DNA of 64,000 bases from an uncultured Candidatus Entotheonella sp. (GTDB lineage Bacteria > Tectomicrobia > Entotheonellia > Entotheonellales > Entotheonellaceae). The notes beneath the pieces are model-generated. The model saw nothing but the letters and a program-made list of their open reading frames with translations. It did no database searches and was not told the origin of the DNA. The translations under genes and the position numbers were made by a program. Within the stretch, counting starts at the first letter, position 1; each line of letters begins with the position of its first letter. This document shows, in pieces, positions 53,944 to 63,077 of this stretch. The DNA lies in the NCBI GenBank assembly GCA_958295825.1, contig OY282375.1:434001-498000 (forward strand), read 5' to 3'.

Positions 53944-54317
53944 GGTTCCCTCGTTACTGTTTGAAGGTCGTGTTGGGGATTGCGCTGTGAACGCACGTAA
54001 ATGATTTGAGTGCTTTGAGGAGGTCGCAAACCTAGAAACTTGGTGGCGATTTCTTCGACACGAGATAGTTGGCTCAACGAGATGAGTTCCAGACGTAACT
54101 CCTCTTGGCGCTGCAAGGCTTCTACGCGCTGTCTTTGAAGGACACCTTCGCGATAACCCATATCTACAAGCCGCATCTGCGGCCAGAGATAGAGCAAAAT
54201 CCCTCCCAGCATCGCAGCCGTGCAACAAAACAGGACGAAGATCGCCGGCTTGCCCATAGTGCGTTCCCGGCGCTGTCTGCGTACCGTGTCTGATGCCTGC
54301 TGTTGTTGGCTTTTCAT
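53940..54317 (-). CDS. ftsL: Cell division protein FtsL
   Basis: This is a 125-aa bitopic protein. It has a basic N-terminus, one membrane segment (AIFVLFCCTAAMLGGILLYLW, about 25-45) and a periplasmic coiled coil (about 50-90; VLQRQRVEALQRQEELRLELISL). Sequence conservation of FtsL is low, so the call rests on topology, size and position between rsmH and ftsI, with 4-bp overlaps on both sides. Confidence 0.85.
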   Translation of the reverse strand: MKSQQQQASDTVRRQRRERTMGKPAIFVLFCCTAAMLGGILLYLWPQMRLVDMGYREGVLQRQRVEALQRQEELRLELISLSQLSRVEEIATKFLGLRPPQSTQIIYVRSQRNPQHDLQTVTREP

Positions 54318-55288
54318 GCTCTAGTTCTCGGTGTCCAGTTGTCCAGTTTTTCCGCGGCTCGAAATCGCGCGCTCCGGCTGCGTGGGTTAGACGTTTGTTC
54401 CATAGATCCAGGAATCAGCGGTTTGCGCGTCAGAATTTTCAATTGCGGCCGTTGGCCACAACAGCATTTGGGCAGGCGAGGCGGGCATTGGCAGCCCCGC
54501 ACTTGCTGACGAAAAAATGTCTTAACCTGTTGGTCTTCCAGAGAATGGAAGGCGATGACGCCGAGACGACCGCCACTGCGCAGCGCCGCTACGGCTTGCG
54601 GCAGGGCATCGGCCAGGACTGGCAGCTCTTGGTTCACCGCCATGCGGAGGGCCTGAAAGACGCGCGTTGCGGGGTGAATGCGGGGTGGCCAGGCGGCTCG
54701 CGGGATGGTCTGAGCGACGAGGTCGGCCAAGTGGCGCGTGCGCGTGATGGCTAAGTTGTCACGCACATTTACGATTGCCTTGGCGATTCGCCCGGCCCAG
54801 CGCTCCTGGCCCAGCGTGCGGAAGATGGTTCGCAACTGCTCGCTGGAAGCGTGGTTCACCAGGGTGCTGGCAGTGGCTTCCTGTCGGGCGTCCATGCGCA
54901 TGTCGAGGGGACCGTCTTGACGAAAGCTGAAACCGCGTGAGGGGGTGTCCAACTGATGCGACGATACCCCGAGGTCGAAGAGGATGCCGTCGACACGTGG
55001 ATGCCCGCACTCCTGCAATATCTCCCCAAGGTCCCGAAAATTCCCATGCCGCGTCAATAACCGCTTCCGCCACGGCTGTGCCCAGTCACGTGCTGCTGCG
55101 ATGCAATCCTGGTCGCGGTCGATGCCAATCACCATGCTTGACGCCTCACTCGCCTCCAACAAAGCGCGGCTATGCCCGCCGCCCCCCAGGGTGCAGTCCA
55201 CATAGACCGCAGGGCTGGGACTCAGCAAGTGGCTGAGCACCTCATGCTTCAGGACAGCGCAATGTTTAACGAATGGCGCGGCGTCCAT
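54314..55288 (-). CDS. rsmH: 16S rRNA (cytosine-1402-N4) methyltransferase
   Basis: This is a 324-aa protein starting at ATG 55288 (MDAAPFVKHCAVLKHEVL). The SAM site is VYVDCTLGGGGHSRALLE. Others are GILFDLGVSSHQLDTPSRGFSFRQDGPLDMRMD and GRLGVIAFHSLEDQQVKTFF, all signature RsmH. It methylates C1402 in the ribosomal P site. It is the second gene of the dcw operon, 11 bp from mraZ. Confidence 0.96.
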   Translation of the reverse strand: MDAAPFVKHCAVLKHEVLSHLLSPSPAVYVDCTLGGGGHSRALLEASEASSMVIGIDRDQDCIAAARDWAQPWRKRLLTRHGNFRDLGEILQECGHPRVDGILFDLGVSSHQLDTPSRGFSFRQDGPLDMRMDARQEATASTLVNHASSEQLRTIFRTLGQERWAGRIAKAIVNVRDNLAITRTRHLADLVAQTIPRAAWPPRIHPATRVFQALRMAVNQELPVLADALPQAVAALRSGGRLGVIAFHSLEDQQVKTFFRQQVRGCQCPPRLPKCCCGQRPQLKILTRKPLIPGSMEQTSNPRSRSARFRAAEKLDNWTPRTRA

Positions 55289-55299
55289 CGGGGCTTGCC

Positions 55300-55749
55300 T
55301 CACAGTTTGAGAGCGGCAATTTGTGCGTGGGACTCGAAATCGGTCGGTTGACTTGCTTCGTAAGCCTCCCAGCGGGTCGGAGACCACAATTCGAGTTTCC
55401 TCCCAACACCCACCATGTGAGCCTCGGAGCCGATGCCGGCGCAATGTCGCAACTTCTGCGGAATCAGCATACGTCCCTGTCGGTCCAGGTTCAACATGGA
55501 GGCGCTGGAGTAAAAGCTGCGTGTGAAAGAGCGGGCCTTGGCATCGTTTGGCAACTCGTTCACCTGTTCCTGAATATCCATCCAAACGGGTTTGGGATAG
55601 ACGACCAAGCAGTTCTCGAAATACCTGGTGATGAACAGGAGGCTCCCGTCCTCAGGCCCGTAGAGCTCGTGCAGGATGTGACGCAGCCCTGCGGGTACGC
55701 TTAAGCGACCCTTTTCGTCCAGGCTGAGATCATATTCCCCCACTAACAC
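55300..55749 (-). CDS. mraZ: Transcriptional regulator MraZ
   Basis: This is a 149-aa protein. A GTG start at 55749 (VLVGEYDLSLDEKGRLSVPAG in frame) has AAAAGGA about 12 bases upstream. Two AbrB-like halves are present: DEKGRLSVPAGLR and LDRQGRMLIPQKLR. It binds repeats in its own promoter and represses the dcw cluster. A matching three-repeat box lies just upstream. The length matches the family. Confidence 0.95.
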   Translation of the reverse strand: MLVGEYDLSLDEKGRLSVPAGLRHILHELYGPEDGSLLFITRYFENCLVVYPKPVWMDIQEQVNELPNDAKARSFTRSFYSSASMLNLDRQGRMLIPQKLRHCAGIGSEAHMVGVGRKLELWSPTRWEAYEASQPTDFESHAQIAALKL

Positions 55750-55785
55750 AACAGGGCGTCCTTTTAGGGCTGTTGAGGCATTTCA

Positions 55786-55810
55786 CTCCACTTCATCCCA
55801 TTTTCCCCCA
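55786..55810 (-). promoter_or_regulatory. MraZ box: three TGG-type repeats with 10-bp period
   Basis: On the minus strand TGGGG (55810-55806), TGGGA (55800-55796) and TGGAG (55790-55786) repeat at exact 10-bp spacing, the arrangement known for MraZ binding sites (TGGGN repeats separated by 5 bases). The box lies immediately downstream of the -10 element and 37-61 bp before the mraZ start, where binding would block transcription. Confidence 0.8.
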
Positions 55811-55819
55811 CCAAGGAGG

Positions 55820-55848
55820 AATATAGGAACCGCCTCGAAACCCGTCAA
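55820..55848 (-). promoter_or_regulatory. Promoter of the dcw operon
   Basis: On the minus strand TTGACG (55848-55843), a 17-base spacer, then TATATT (55825-55820). Both hexamers differ by one base from the sigma70 consensus and the spacing is optimal. Start of transcription would fall near 55813, directly before the MraZ box. Confidence 0.75.
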
Positions 55849-55973
55849 GGGGTAAATTTCGACGCCTGTGACATTATGGGTCTTGTACACCGCTCTGCCG
55901 GTGCGTTGGAGACTTATGAAAGACATTCGGCGATAAGCCAATGGACGAGGAAACATAATGGCGGGTTAGGGTT

Positions 55974-56422
<449 letters not shown>

Positions 56423-56750
56423 AAAAGACGGGCGTTGCTCAGCACTCAGCGTGCATTCGTGTTTCGCTATCGAAAGCGGTGGGACTGATCGCTTCGGTGG
56501 TCAACACCTTTGCGGTCCTTGCTGTGGGTCGATCGACCCTGAGAGTGGAACAACGAGCATAAAACCCAACAATGTGAGATAGCGTGCTCGTTGCCTTTCG
56601 TATGTGGGTACGTAACCAGGACAGGTTATTGCGCTACAGGAGCGGACGGGGGCTTTGGTGGCTTTGCCCTTCCGGCGTATTTGACCTCTCCGCTCCGCAG
56701 CGAGCGAGTGGAATAGGGGGTTACTCTGAGCCTCTTGGTGTCACCAGGCC
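56423..56750. other. Intergenic region upstream of rnpB and downstream of the cytochrome gene
   Basis: Presumably it contains the rnpB promoter (transcribed leftward), but I see no convincing -35/-10 pair. There is no coding frame of note, no tRNA cloverleaf and no clear terminator. Confidence 0.4.
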
Positions 56751-57131
56751 CTAATTGCCGCCTTGGTACGGCGGGACCGCGAGCGTTCGTATAAAGGCTA
56801 CGAGGTTCTGCAATTGATCGTCTTTCAAGTCGAACTGCGGCGGCATGATCGGGGATTTACCAACAGCTGGACCGCCTTCTTTGATGACCCTGAACAAATG
56901 TTCGTCCGACAGCCCGTTCATGTAGGCCCCGTCGGTGTGATCCCTCGGTGGGGGCTGCAAGGCTTTGGCGGTCGGCGTATTGGCTTTGCCATCCGGACCG
57001 TGACAGGGCGCGCAGCGCTGCTCATAAAGTGTCTTGCCAGCTTCGACGTCCGCCGACTCAGCAAGACCGGCAATACCGAACAGAGCCCCTACCGCCGTCG
57101 TCAAGAAAACCACCACATACTTACTGAACAT
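56751..57131 (-). CDS. Small periplasmic class I cytochrome c
   Basis: This is a 126-aa protein; ATG 57131 (MFSKYVVVFLTTAV) is chosen because AGGAGG lies 10 bases upstream. An N-terminal signal peptide ends near AESADVEAG. One haem is bound covalently at CAPCH (about residue 42), with the distal Met in GKSPIMPPQFD. It probably shuttles electrons in the periplasm; the partner cannot be inferred. It lies 107 bp after tsaD on the same strand. Confidence 0.88.
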   Translation of the reverse strand: MFSKYVVVFLTTAVGALFGIAGLAESADVEAGKTLYEQRCAPCHGPDGKANTPTAKALQPPPRDHTDGAYMNGLSDEHLFRVIKEGGPAVGKSPIMPPQFDLKDDQLQNLVAFIRTLAVPPYQGGN

Positions 57132-57238
57132 ATCCGGCAAACCTCCTCTCTTGAGAAACAGGCAACCATCACATCCTACGCAGCGCTCGCTGCTCCTGCC
57201 GTCCCGCGCTCTGCGACCCTTTCCGCCAGTGAATCCGG

Positions 57239-58333
57239 CTATGTGGAGACGGGAACCATTTCCGAAATATCCAGGTTGGGACGTGCATCAAGATCGAGAA
57301 AGGCAGGGTACTTGTAAAGCTCCCGGCAAGCCTCGTATCGGAAAGCTGCTGCCGCGGCAATCATGGCGGCATTATCGGTACACAAAATAGGGGATGGAAA
57401 GAGAACCGGCAAACCCAACGATTCTCCCACCAAGGCCATCCGTCGCCGAAGCGCTGTGTTGCAGGCCACTCCGCCTGCCACGGCGATGGCTTCAGCCCTT
57501 GTCTGTTCGACGGCTCGAATCGTTTTGCTTACCAAGGCGTCAACAACCGCTTCCTGAAAGCTGGCCAGGATGTCGTTGCGGTCTTGTTTCCACTGGGGGA
57601 CATCAGGTAGCGGCCAAAAGGAATCATCCTGAAAATAACGTTGACCCTGCAGGTCGCTTGCGTCGAGGAGGTGAGAGCGGACAGCGGCTTTGACGCCGCT
57701 GAAACTGAAGTCCAGGTTGTTCTGTCCTTGCATGGCGCGCGGGAAATGGACTGCTGCAGGGTTCCCGTTTTCTGCCAAGCGGCTAACAACGGGACCACCA
57801 GGGTAGCCCAAGCTGAGCATCTTGGCAACCTTGTCGAAGCATTCGCCGGCGGCGTCGTCGCGCGTCCGCCCCAATATGTCGTATTGCCCCCTTTGCGGAC
57901 AATAATACAAGTCCGAATGCCCCCCAGAGACCACTAGGGCGACGAATGGACACGGCACGGGTTCGTCGCCGAGATAGATGGCGCTGACGTGGCCGTCCAG
58001 ATGGTGCACGCCGACCAATGGTTTCCCCAAGCCGTAGGCCAGGGATTTCGCAAAGCTCAAACCGATCAACAGCGCGCCGACGAGTCCCGGGCCTTGCGTG
58101 ACGCCAATGAGGTCAATGTCGCGCAGCGTCACGCCTGCCTGCTCCAGTGCAGCTTCAACCACGGGCCGGAGGTTTTCCGTGTGACTCCGGCAAGCCAGTT
58201 CCGGAACCACGCCCCCATAGGCCGCATGGATGCTGTGTTGTGAGGAAATGACGTTGGCGAGGACATCGTGGCCGTCCGCCAGGACAGCAGCGGACGTCTC
58301 GTCGCACGAAGTCTCGATTCCCAAGGTAAGCAT
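57239..58333 (-). CDS. tsaD: tRNA N6-adenosine threonylcarbamoyltransferase
   Basis: This is a 364-aa protein. It has MLTLGIETSCDETSAAVL, GVHHLDGHVSAIYL (metal-binding HxxxH), VSGGHSDLYYC, and GRTRDDAAGECFDKVAKMLSLGYPGGP, then VAGGVACNTALRRRM and the metal Asp in LCTDNAAMIAAAA. With TsaB/TsaE it adds threonylcarbamoyl to A37 of ANN-decoding tRNAs. It is somewhat longer at its C-terminus than E. coli TsaD. Confidence 0.96.
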   Translation of the reverse strand: MLTLGIETSCDETSAAVLADGHDVLANVISSQHSIHAAYGGVVPELACRSHTENLRPVVEAALEQAGVTLRDIDLIGVTQGPGLVGALLIGLSFAKSLAYGLGKPLVGVHHLDGHVSAIYLGDEPVPCPFVALVVSGGHSDLYYCPQRGQYDILGRTRDDAAGECFDKVAKMLSLGYPGGPVVSRLAENGNPAAVHFPRAMQGQNNLDFSFSGVKAAVRSHLLDASDLQGQRYFQDDSFWPLPDVPQWKQDRNDILASFQEAVVDALVSKTIRAVEQTRAEAIAVAGGVACNTALRRRMALVGESLGLPVLFPSPILCTDNAAMIAAAAAFRYEACRELYKYPAFLDLDARPNLDISEMVPVST

Positions 58334-58391
58334 GGCGGGATTCCGTCAAAGGCAGTCTGGCAAACCGCCACACGGATGTGTGGACCGTGAG

Positions 58392-59657
58392 TTACTCCTG
58401 CGGTTCGGCTTGAGCGGCCTTCTCCTTTTCTGTCATTTCGTCGGTGAGGAAGTCAAAAGCCTTTTGCAGTTGCGTGTCGCCGGACAAATCTTCACCTGGC
58501 AGCTCCAGCTGACGCCGGCTGCGCAGTTCCGCACCTGGCTCGTCGGACTCAGTTACCGGTTCCAGTTCGACAACGATATCCGGCGTAATGCCCTTACCAT
58601 GGATTTCGGCGTTGTCGGGGGTGTAATACTTCGCCGTCGTCAGACGCAAGCCTGAGCCGTCGCTGAGCGGAATGATCGTTTGCACCGAGCCCTTGCCGAA
58701 GCTCTGCGTGCCGATGAGGGTGGCGCGGTCCCAGTCCTTCAAGGCGCCGGCAACAATTTCGGATGCACTGGCGCTGCCGCCATTGATCAGAATGGCCAGC
58801 GGCCGGTTGCTCCAAATATCTCCATCTTTCGAGAACCCCTTCATATTCTGATTGCTCAGACGCCCCTTGGTGTATACGACCAGCTTGCCGTTTTCCAGAA
58901 AAACCTCGGACACTGCGATGGCCTGGTCCAAGAGGCCGCCCGGATTGTTGCGGAGGTCAAGAATGAGGGCGGAGATGCCTTGTGACGCAAGGTCCTGCAG
59001 AGCTTCCTTCACCTCGTTCACGGTGGTTTTTTGGAAGCTTCGCACCTTGATATACCCCACGTCCTCGGGCAGCCTGGTCCATCGGACACTTTGTATCTTG
59101 ATGACTGCGCGGACGATGGTGAAATCCTCGGGTTCGGTAAAACCTGGGCGCAAGATGCCGATTGTCACCTCCGTGCCTTCGGGGCCTCGCAGCTTCTTCA
59201 CCGCCTCGATCAACGTCATGTCCTTGGTCGACTCACCCTCCACGAGTACGATCTGATCGCCGGGCTGGATGCCTGCCCGGAAAGCCGGCGTGCCTTCGAT
59301 AGGGGAGACCACGGTCAGCACATCGTCGCGAATTGTAATCTCGATGCCCAAGCCGCCAAAGCGTCCTTCCGTTTCGACCTGCATTTCGCCGAACATTTCT
59401 GGCGGCATGAAGGACGAATGCGGATCCAGGCTGCGCAGCATGCCGCGGATGGCCCCGTGGATGACCCGCTCGGGTTCCACTTCTTCTACATAATTGGCCT
59501 CGACGTAGGAGAGGACTTCCGTAAAAATTTTCAGGTCCTCGTAGCGCTCAATTTGGAACGGGTGGCGATTCGCCATGACCACGCCCGTGCAAATACTCAC
59601 CAGAACGACAATGATCGACCATAACCACACTGGTTTTCCCCGAAGCTTCCGCGCCAT
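58392..59657 (-). CDS. C-terminal processing serine protease (S41, CtpA/Prc-like)
   Basis: This is a 421-aa protein. It has an uncleaved N-terminal anchor or signal (VWLWSIIVVLVSICTGVVMA), a PDZ domain (about 85-165; FGGLGIEITIRDDVLTVVSPIEGTPAF), and a protease core. Catalytic Ser is in LINGGSASASEIVAGAL, and Lys in GTQSFGKGSVQTI. It acts in the periplasm on protein C-termini, typically with murein hydrolases as substrates. It ends 58 bp upstream of tsaD on the same strand. The C-terminal tail is Glu-rich. Confidence 0.93.
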   Translation of the reverse strand: MARKLRGKPVWLWSIIVVLVSICTGVVMANRHPFQIERYEDLKIFTEVLSYVEANYVEEVEPERVIHGAIRGMLRSLDPHSSFMPPEMFGEMQVETEGRFGGLGIEITIRDDVLTVVSPIEGTPAFRAGIQPGDQIVLVEGESTKDMTLIEAVKKLRGPEGTEVTIGILRPGFTEPEDFTIVRAVIKIQSVRWTRLPEDVGYIKVRSFQKTTVNEVKEALQDLASQGISALILDLRNNPGGLLDQAIAVSEVFLENGKLVVYTKGRLSNQNMKGFSKDGDIWSNRPLAILINGGSASASEIVAGALKDWDRATLIGTQSFGKGSVQTIIPLSDGSGLRLTTAKYYTPDNAEIHGKGITPDIVVELEPVTESDEPGAELRSRRQLELPGEDLSGDTQLQKAFDFLTDEMTEKEKAAQAEPQE

Positions 59658-60197
59658 GGGATTTTCCTTATCAAGTTGGGCCCCGTCTCTCCTCAGCCGC
59701 CAAGTTCCCTTTGAGCGGCCGCTGCCTGCTCAAGCGCGTCTCAATATTGTTGGAATTACTGATTAGCGTATCACACTAACAAGATCAAGACTTGATGAAA
59801 TCTGCAGCTGGTGGGAAGGCACGATAAGGCAAATGGCAGGTCCTGTAAAGGACACGAATCCGTTGGGTGACGTGTTTCCGCTTTACCATTCTGTTGCTGC
59901 CATCAATTCCCTTTCTTTGCTTCATGTACGGAGCGGCGTATCATGTGAGGCAGCAGGCCGTTTGCCCGCATTCTGCCTCGCACGGAAAGGGATGCCCTTG
60001 GTTGACGCCCTGCGCTCAAGACCGGCCTGCTCGATGGTGGTATGCCGGAGCCGCGGGCGGCGGCAAGGCGACGCCCTGAGTGGAGTGCATCAAAGCCGTC
60101 GCCGGAATGCCGAAACTCGCGAGGCTGAAAGCGGGCGAAACCACGCGGCGAAGCGAGCGACTCGTGTTTGGATGGGGAGCACGGGAGGGAAGGGGAT
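59658..60197. other. Intergenic region without a supportable gene
   Basis: Open frames here on both strands have Arg/Ser-rich, family-free translations and no ribosome sites until GAAGGGG at about 60187-60193, which serves the gene at 60198. No tRNA, repeat or terminator is recognisable. Promoters for the divergent protease and coiled-coil genes must lie here, but I cannot point to them. Confidence 0.4.
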
Positions 60198-60551
60198 ATG
60201 GCTGAAGAGCAGTACGTAAGAATGGAACAATTCGGTGAGTTCGTGAAGCGCGTGGAGGAGCGTTTCGACCATGCTAACGAGCTTGCCACCCAGCGCTATG
60301 ACAGTCTCAACCAGCGGTTGGCTGATGCTGAAAAGGCGCGGGAGCAGAACTTGCTTCATGTCGACCAGCGTTTTGAAAGCGTCGACCAGCGTTTTGAAAG
60401 CGTCAACCAACGTTTTGAAAGCGTTAACCAGCATTTTGCCAACTTGGAGAAAAGGTTTGATGACCTGCGCACGATGCTGGTCGTCATGTATACGCCCATC
60501 GCTCTAGCCATTCTTGGCGCGGCGGTGAAGATACTGTTTTTCTCCAAGTGA
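60198..60551 (+). CDS. Small coiled-coil protein with a C-terminal membrane anchor
   Basis: This is a 117-aa protein; ATG 60198 has GAAGGGG 4 bases upstream. Residues 10-85 are heptads. The central part repeats VDQRFES three times and then drifts to VNQHFAN. A 21-bp DNA repeat (60360-60422) encodes it. A hydrophobic tail, VVMYTPIALAILGAAVKILFF (about 93-113), is a membrane segment. Function unknown. Two similar genes lie at 63078 and 63780. Confidence 0.7.
   Translation: MAEEQYVRMEQFGEFVKRVEERFDHANELATQRYDSLNQRLADAEKAREQNLLHVDQRFESVDQRFESVNQRFESVNQHFANLEKRFDDLRTMLVVMYTPIALAILGAAVKILFFSK
60360..60422 (+). repeat. Three tandem 21-bp repeats coding for one heptad each
   Basis: Units start at 60360, 60381 and 60402 and read GTCGACCAGCG then TTTTGAAAGC with few changes; a decayed fourth begins at 60423. 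Each unit is exactly seven codons, so copy-number change would lengthen the coiled coil without breaking the frame. Confidence 0.85.
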
Positions 60552-60573
60552 GGAATTTGGCGCAGATATTGTG

Positions 60574-60591
60574 TAGGGCCTGTTGACATTT
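60574..60591. repeat. Solitary IS terminus
   Basis: The 18 bases TAGGGCCTGTTGACATTT are the exact complement of the IS5-type right end at 2643-2660, 58 kb away. No transposase sequence follows. It is either a deleted element's scar or chance preservation of one terminus. Confidence 0.55.
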
Positions 60592-60691
60592 GCGTGATCG
60601 ACACGAAAGAGGTGTTTGTGAGTGATCTCGCTCTTGGTTCTGGCCGGTTTCAGAAGTCGCCTTGTGGCCTCATCGCCACACTTCCCATGCC

Positions 60692-60753
60692 TGGGAGCGC
60701 GGGCTTCCAGCCCGCTAAGGCGGAACCCTGCGGGCAAGATGCCCGCGCTCCCA
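60692..60753. repeat. Pair of inverted REP-like units (BIME-like)
   Basis: 60692-60715 is identical (complement) to 24319-24342. 60730-60753 is an inverted variant, GCGGGCAAGATGCCCGCGC and so on. The two face each other with 14 bases between and can also pair with one another, as in bacterial interspersed mosaic elements. Confidence 0.65.
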
Positions 60754-60994
60754 GAGAGGCATCGAGATTTACAACCCCCTCGAAAGACCAGTAGGGTGCT
60801 GATCTCTGGCATCCCCATTGGCTCCCGTGCCAAGCCGGCGACTCATACGACCGTAGAGTTGTTCTTATAGATGTCCGCAGACCCCTAGTGCGAGCCATCG
60901 CATAACAGCAATCGTGCAGCAGCCGGCACAGGCATTGAGGCTGCAAAGAAGATGAAAACTTCGCCATCGGCGCGAAAAAAGTGCTGAAGGACGT

Positions 60995-61021
60995 TTGACA
61001 TACAGACCAAACCCGTATAAT
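60995..61021 (+). promoter_or_regulatory. Consensus sigma70 hexamers upstream of the barrel gene
   Basis: TTGACA at 60995-61000 and TATAAT at 61016-61021 are both perfect. The spacer is 15 bases, shorter than the preferred 17, which would weaken it. The predicted start is near 61028, about 420 bases before the coding start at 61451. Confidence 0.5.
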
Positions 61022-61450
61022 AAGGGAACTGTAAGTCATGCTTTAATAAGGCGTTGTGCGCTGGAATCGATTGCGATCCGGCGGCCGCTGCAGGGGCTGG
61101 TGTATGGTGGTCAGGGCGCGGTGGCGGCCCATGGGACAAGCGGTTTTTGGAAAACCTGCCGTCACGTGGCTTATTGACGATGGCGCTAAAACCATGTAAA
61201 TATGAGCTTTGCGTTAACTGGACGCTAGCATGAACCACTCGCGGCGTATCTTGAGGGCAACCTGGGAAGGAAGAGGGGGGACACGTTTTGCAACGTGTTG
61301 TGATGCCGATAACTTGAGAACGCCAAAAACGCCCCAGCGTGCGCCTCCGGTGCGGTGCGATGGGTGTGAGAGTGACCATTTGAGCAAGGTTGTAACGAGG
61401 TGTTGCCAACCTTAAGGACCAAACGTAGGCCAAGCAAAGGAGTTCGACCC

Positions 61451-62914
61451 ATGACCTATGTATCTCGAATTATCGTTCTACTTTTGGTAGGGCTTTTTAT
61501 GATGAGCGCGTCGGCCTCGGCCGACGACCGGCTGACGGTTAGCGGGAACATCGATTTCCGTTTCCTCTTTATAGAAAACTACTCCCATGCTGATCGCAAC
61601 TACACGGATGCGGCGCTGGGAGAGCCCGCGATTCCAGGCCAGCGCGGTGATGAGGACTCGCTGTCGTGGGTTCACCAGCGCCTCAATCTGAGGTTCTCAA
61701 TAGAAGCGTTTGAAAATACCAAGGCGGTTCTTCAGACGCATGTGGATAGGCAATGGGGTGTCGGCACTTGGAACATCGGTGTTGGCTCCTACAGGGAGGG
61801 AATTGGGGTTGAAGGGTACTGGCTGGAAGGCCTGATTCCCGGCACCGCGGCGAAGTTCGAGCTCGGTGTTCCCTATTTCGCCGCCGAGTCCGGAGGATGG
61901 GCTGCAGCTAACAAGATCTTTAACACCGCTGCCCCCGGCGCAACCCTGAGCGCTCCACTCAGTGATACGATCAGCACCTACACGTGGTTTTCGTGGATCG
62001 GGCAGGACCAAGACGGTTATTTCTCGGGTAATGGCGACGACTGGGCTTTGGGCACCCGTGCCACCTTCACGCTTACGGAAGGTCTGGAGGCTGATTTAAT
62101 TTATGCCTACCATATGTCGGAATGCGGTTCCGCTGAGAAGGCAACGGACTCAAACGCGTCCTGTGACACGGGCGCATTGTACTTTACTGGCAGTAATACG
62201 GCGCGTGAGGAAAACCGCCACTGGATTGGCAGCACCGTGCGTTACCAGTATGCCGATTTCAGCTTTTCGCCTACCCTGATCCTGTACTTTGCCGATGATG
62301 AGCTGGCGGGGGACACCGAGTCCATGCTGCTCGACGTGCGCGCCGATTACAGCACGGGCCCGCTGTCGCTTTCGGGCCGGGTTGTGTACACGCCGGGTAG
62401 TGGCGTCAACTCGGATGGCACACAGCGCACCGACAAGGACTATGACGTGATCGGTGTCTGGGGCATCCCTCATGCTACTCAGTGGTTTAGCTTGTTTGGC
62501 AATTCCTCTGGTAGTCCCACCTTTAACGACTTGGGGCCCTTGCTGGTCGGCAATTCTGCTCAGGGAAATATCAGGCACGAGAGCTTCGGTCTGGTGCACG
62601 CCGCCGCCAAGGCAGAATATACGCTGACGCCGCAGACGTCCATTGGGGTGGCCCTGGGTATCTTCAATACTGCCGAAGATACTGCAGGTATGCCGAGGGA
62701 TAGCACTCTTGCCGGTGCTATGTACGCTGGTGGGTCGCACCTTGCGACCGAGGGCGACGCGTGGCTGCATTATAAACTGTATTCCAACACTACCATTTCC
62801 CTGTTCGTGGCTTACGCCGTGATGGGCGACGCTCTGGATCTGATGGTGGACGGAACGAAATACGAGTCCCAGGACGTGATAGGCGCCGGCGGCAGAGTAG
62901 TTTACAGCTTCTGA
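61451..62914 (+). CDS. Outer-membrane beta-barrel (porin-like) protein
   Basis: This is a 487-aa protein; ATG 61451 (MTYVSRIIVLLLVGLFMMSASASADD) has AAAGGAG 8 bases upstream. The signal peptide is cleaved near ASA-DD. The mature protein alternates hydrophobic and polar residues in strands (for example LTVSGNIDFRFLF, TWFSWIG, LSLSGRVVYTP, NTTISLFVAYAVMG) and ends in Phe (GAGGRVVYSF), the usual barrel C-terminal signal. It is probably a channel. No close family is recognised. A hairpin terminator follows at 62941. Confidence 0.82.
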   Translation: MTYVSRIIVLLLVGLFMMSASASADDRLTVSGNIDFRFLFIENYSHADRNYTDAALGEPAIPGQRGDEDSLSWVHQRLNLRFSIEAFENTKAVLQTHVDRQWGVGTWNIGVGSYREGIGVEGYWLEGLIPGTAAKFELGVPYFAAESGGWAAANKIFNTAAPGATLSAPLSDTISTYTWFSWIGQDQDGYFSGNGDDWALGTRATFTLTEGLEADLIYAYHMSECGSAEKATDSNASCDTGALYFTGSNTAREENRHWIGSTVRYQYADFSFSPTLILYFADDELAGDTESMLLDVRADYSTGPLSLSGRVVYTPGSGVNSDGTQRTDKDYDVIGVWGIPHATQWFSLFGNSSGSPTFNDLGPLLVGNSAQGNIRHESFGLVHAAAKAEYTLTPQTSIGVALGIFNTAEDTAGMPRDSTLAGAMYAGGSHLATEGDAWLHYKLYSNTTISLFVAYAVMGDALDLMVDGTKYESQDVIGAGGRVVYSF

Positions 62915-62940
62915 TCCAATCCCCGCCAAGCAGGTCCCGA

Positions 62941-62969
62941 TGGCCGATGGCTTCCCCAGCCGTCGGCCA
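62941..62969 (+). terminator. Hairpin after the barrel gene
   Basis: TGGCCGATGGCT (62941-62952), loop TCCCC, AGCCGTCGGCCA (62958-62969): a 12-bp stem with one G-U pair, followed by TTGTTGTTT. It is nearly the same as the hairpin at 63576-63604. Confidence 0.75.
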
Positions 62970-63077
62970 TTGTTGTTTCAGCTCCCGGAAACCCTCTCCG
63001 CATCCCCTTGTCACCCACCCCCAACGCGAGTACCATCCTGCCAACGGCCGCGAGACGCTTCATAAGGGAGAAGCCCC

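Larger units (their letters stand above)
60592..61450. other. Long intergenic region with a REP pair and a strong promoter
   Basis: It contains the REP-like pair at 60692-60753 and a promoter-like sequence at 60995-61021. The remaining frames look non-coding. If the promoter is used, about 420 bases (about 61028-61450) form an unusually long leader for the barrel gene or a separate small RNA. Confidence 0.45.

Noticed and set aside
52174..54228. ftsI starting at 54228
   Set aside because: The extension lies within ftsL in another frame, and the true N-terminus MRRVGYFTGYSR at 53943 overlaps the ftsL stop by 4 bp as elsewhere in the operon.
59833..60219. 128-codon + strand frame before the coiled-coil gene
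   Set aside because: It has Arg/Ser-rich composition, no ribosome site, and overlaps the well-supported start at 60198.
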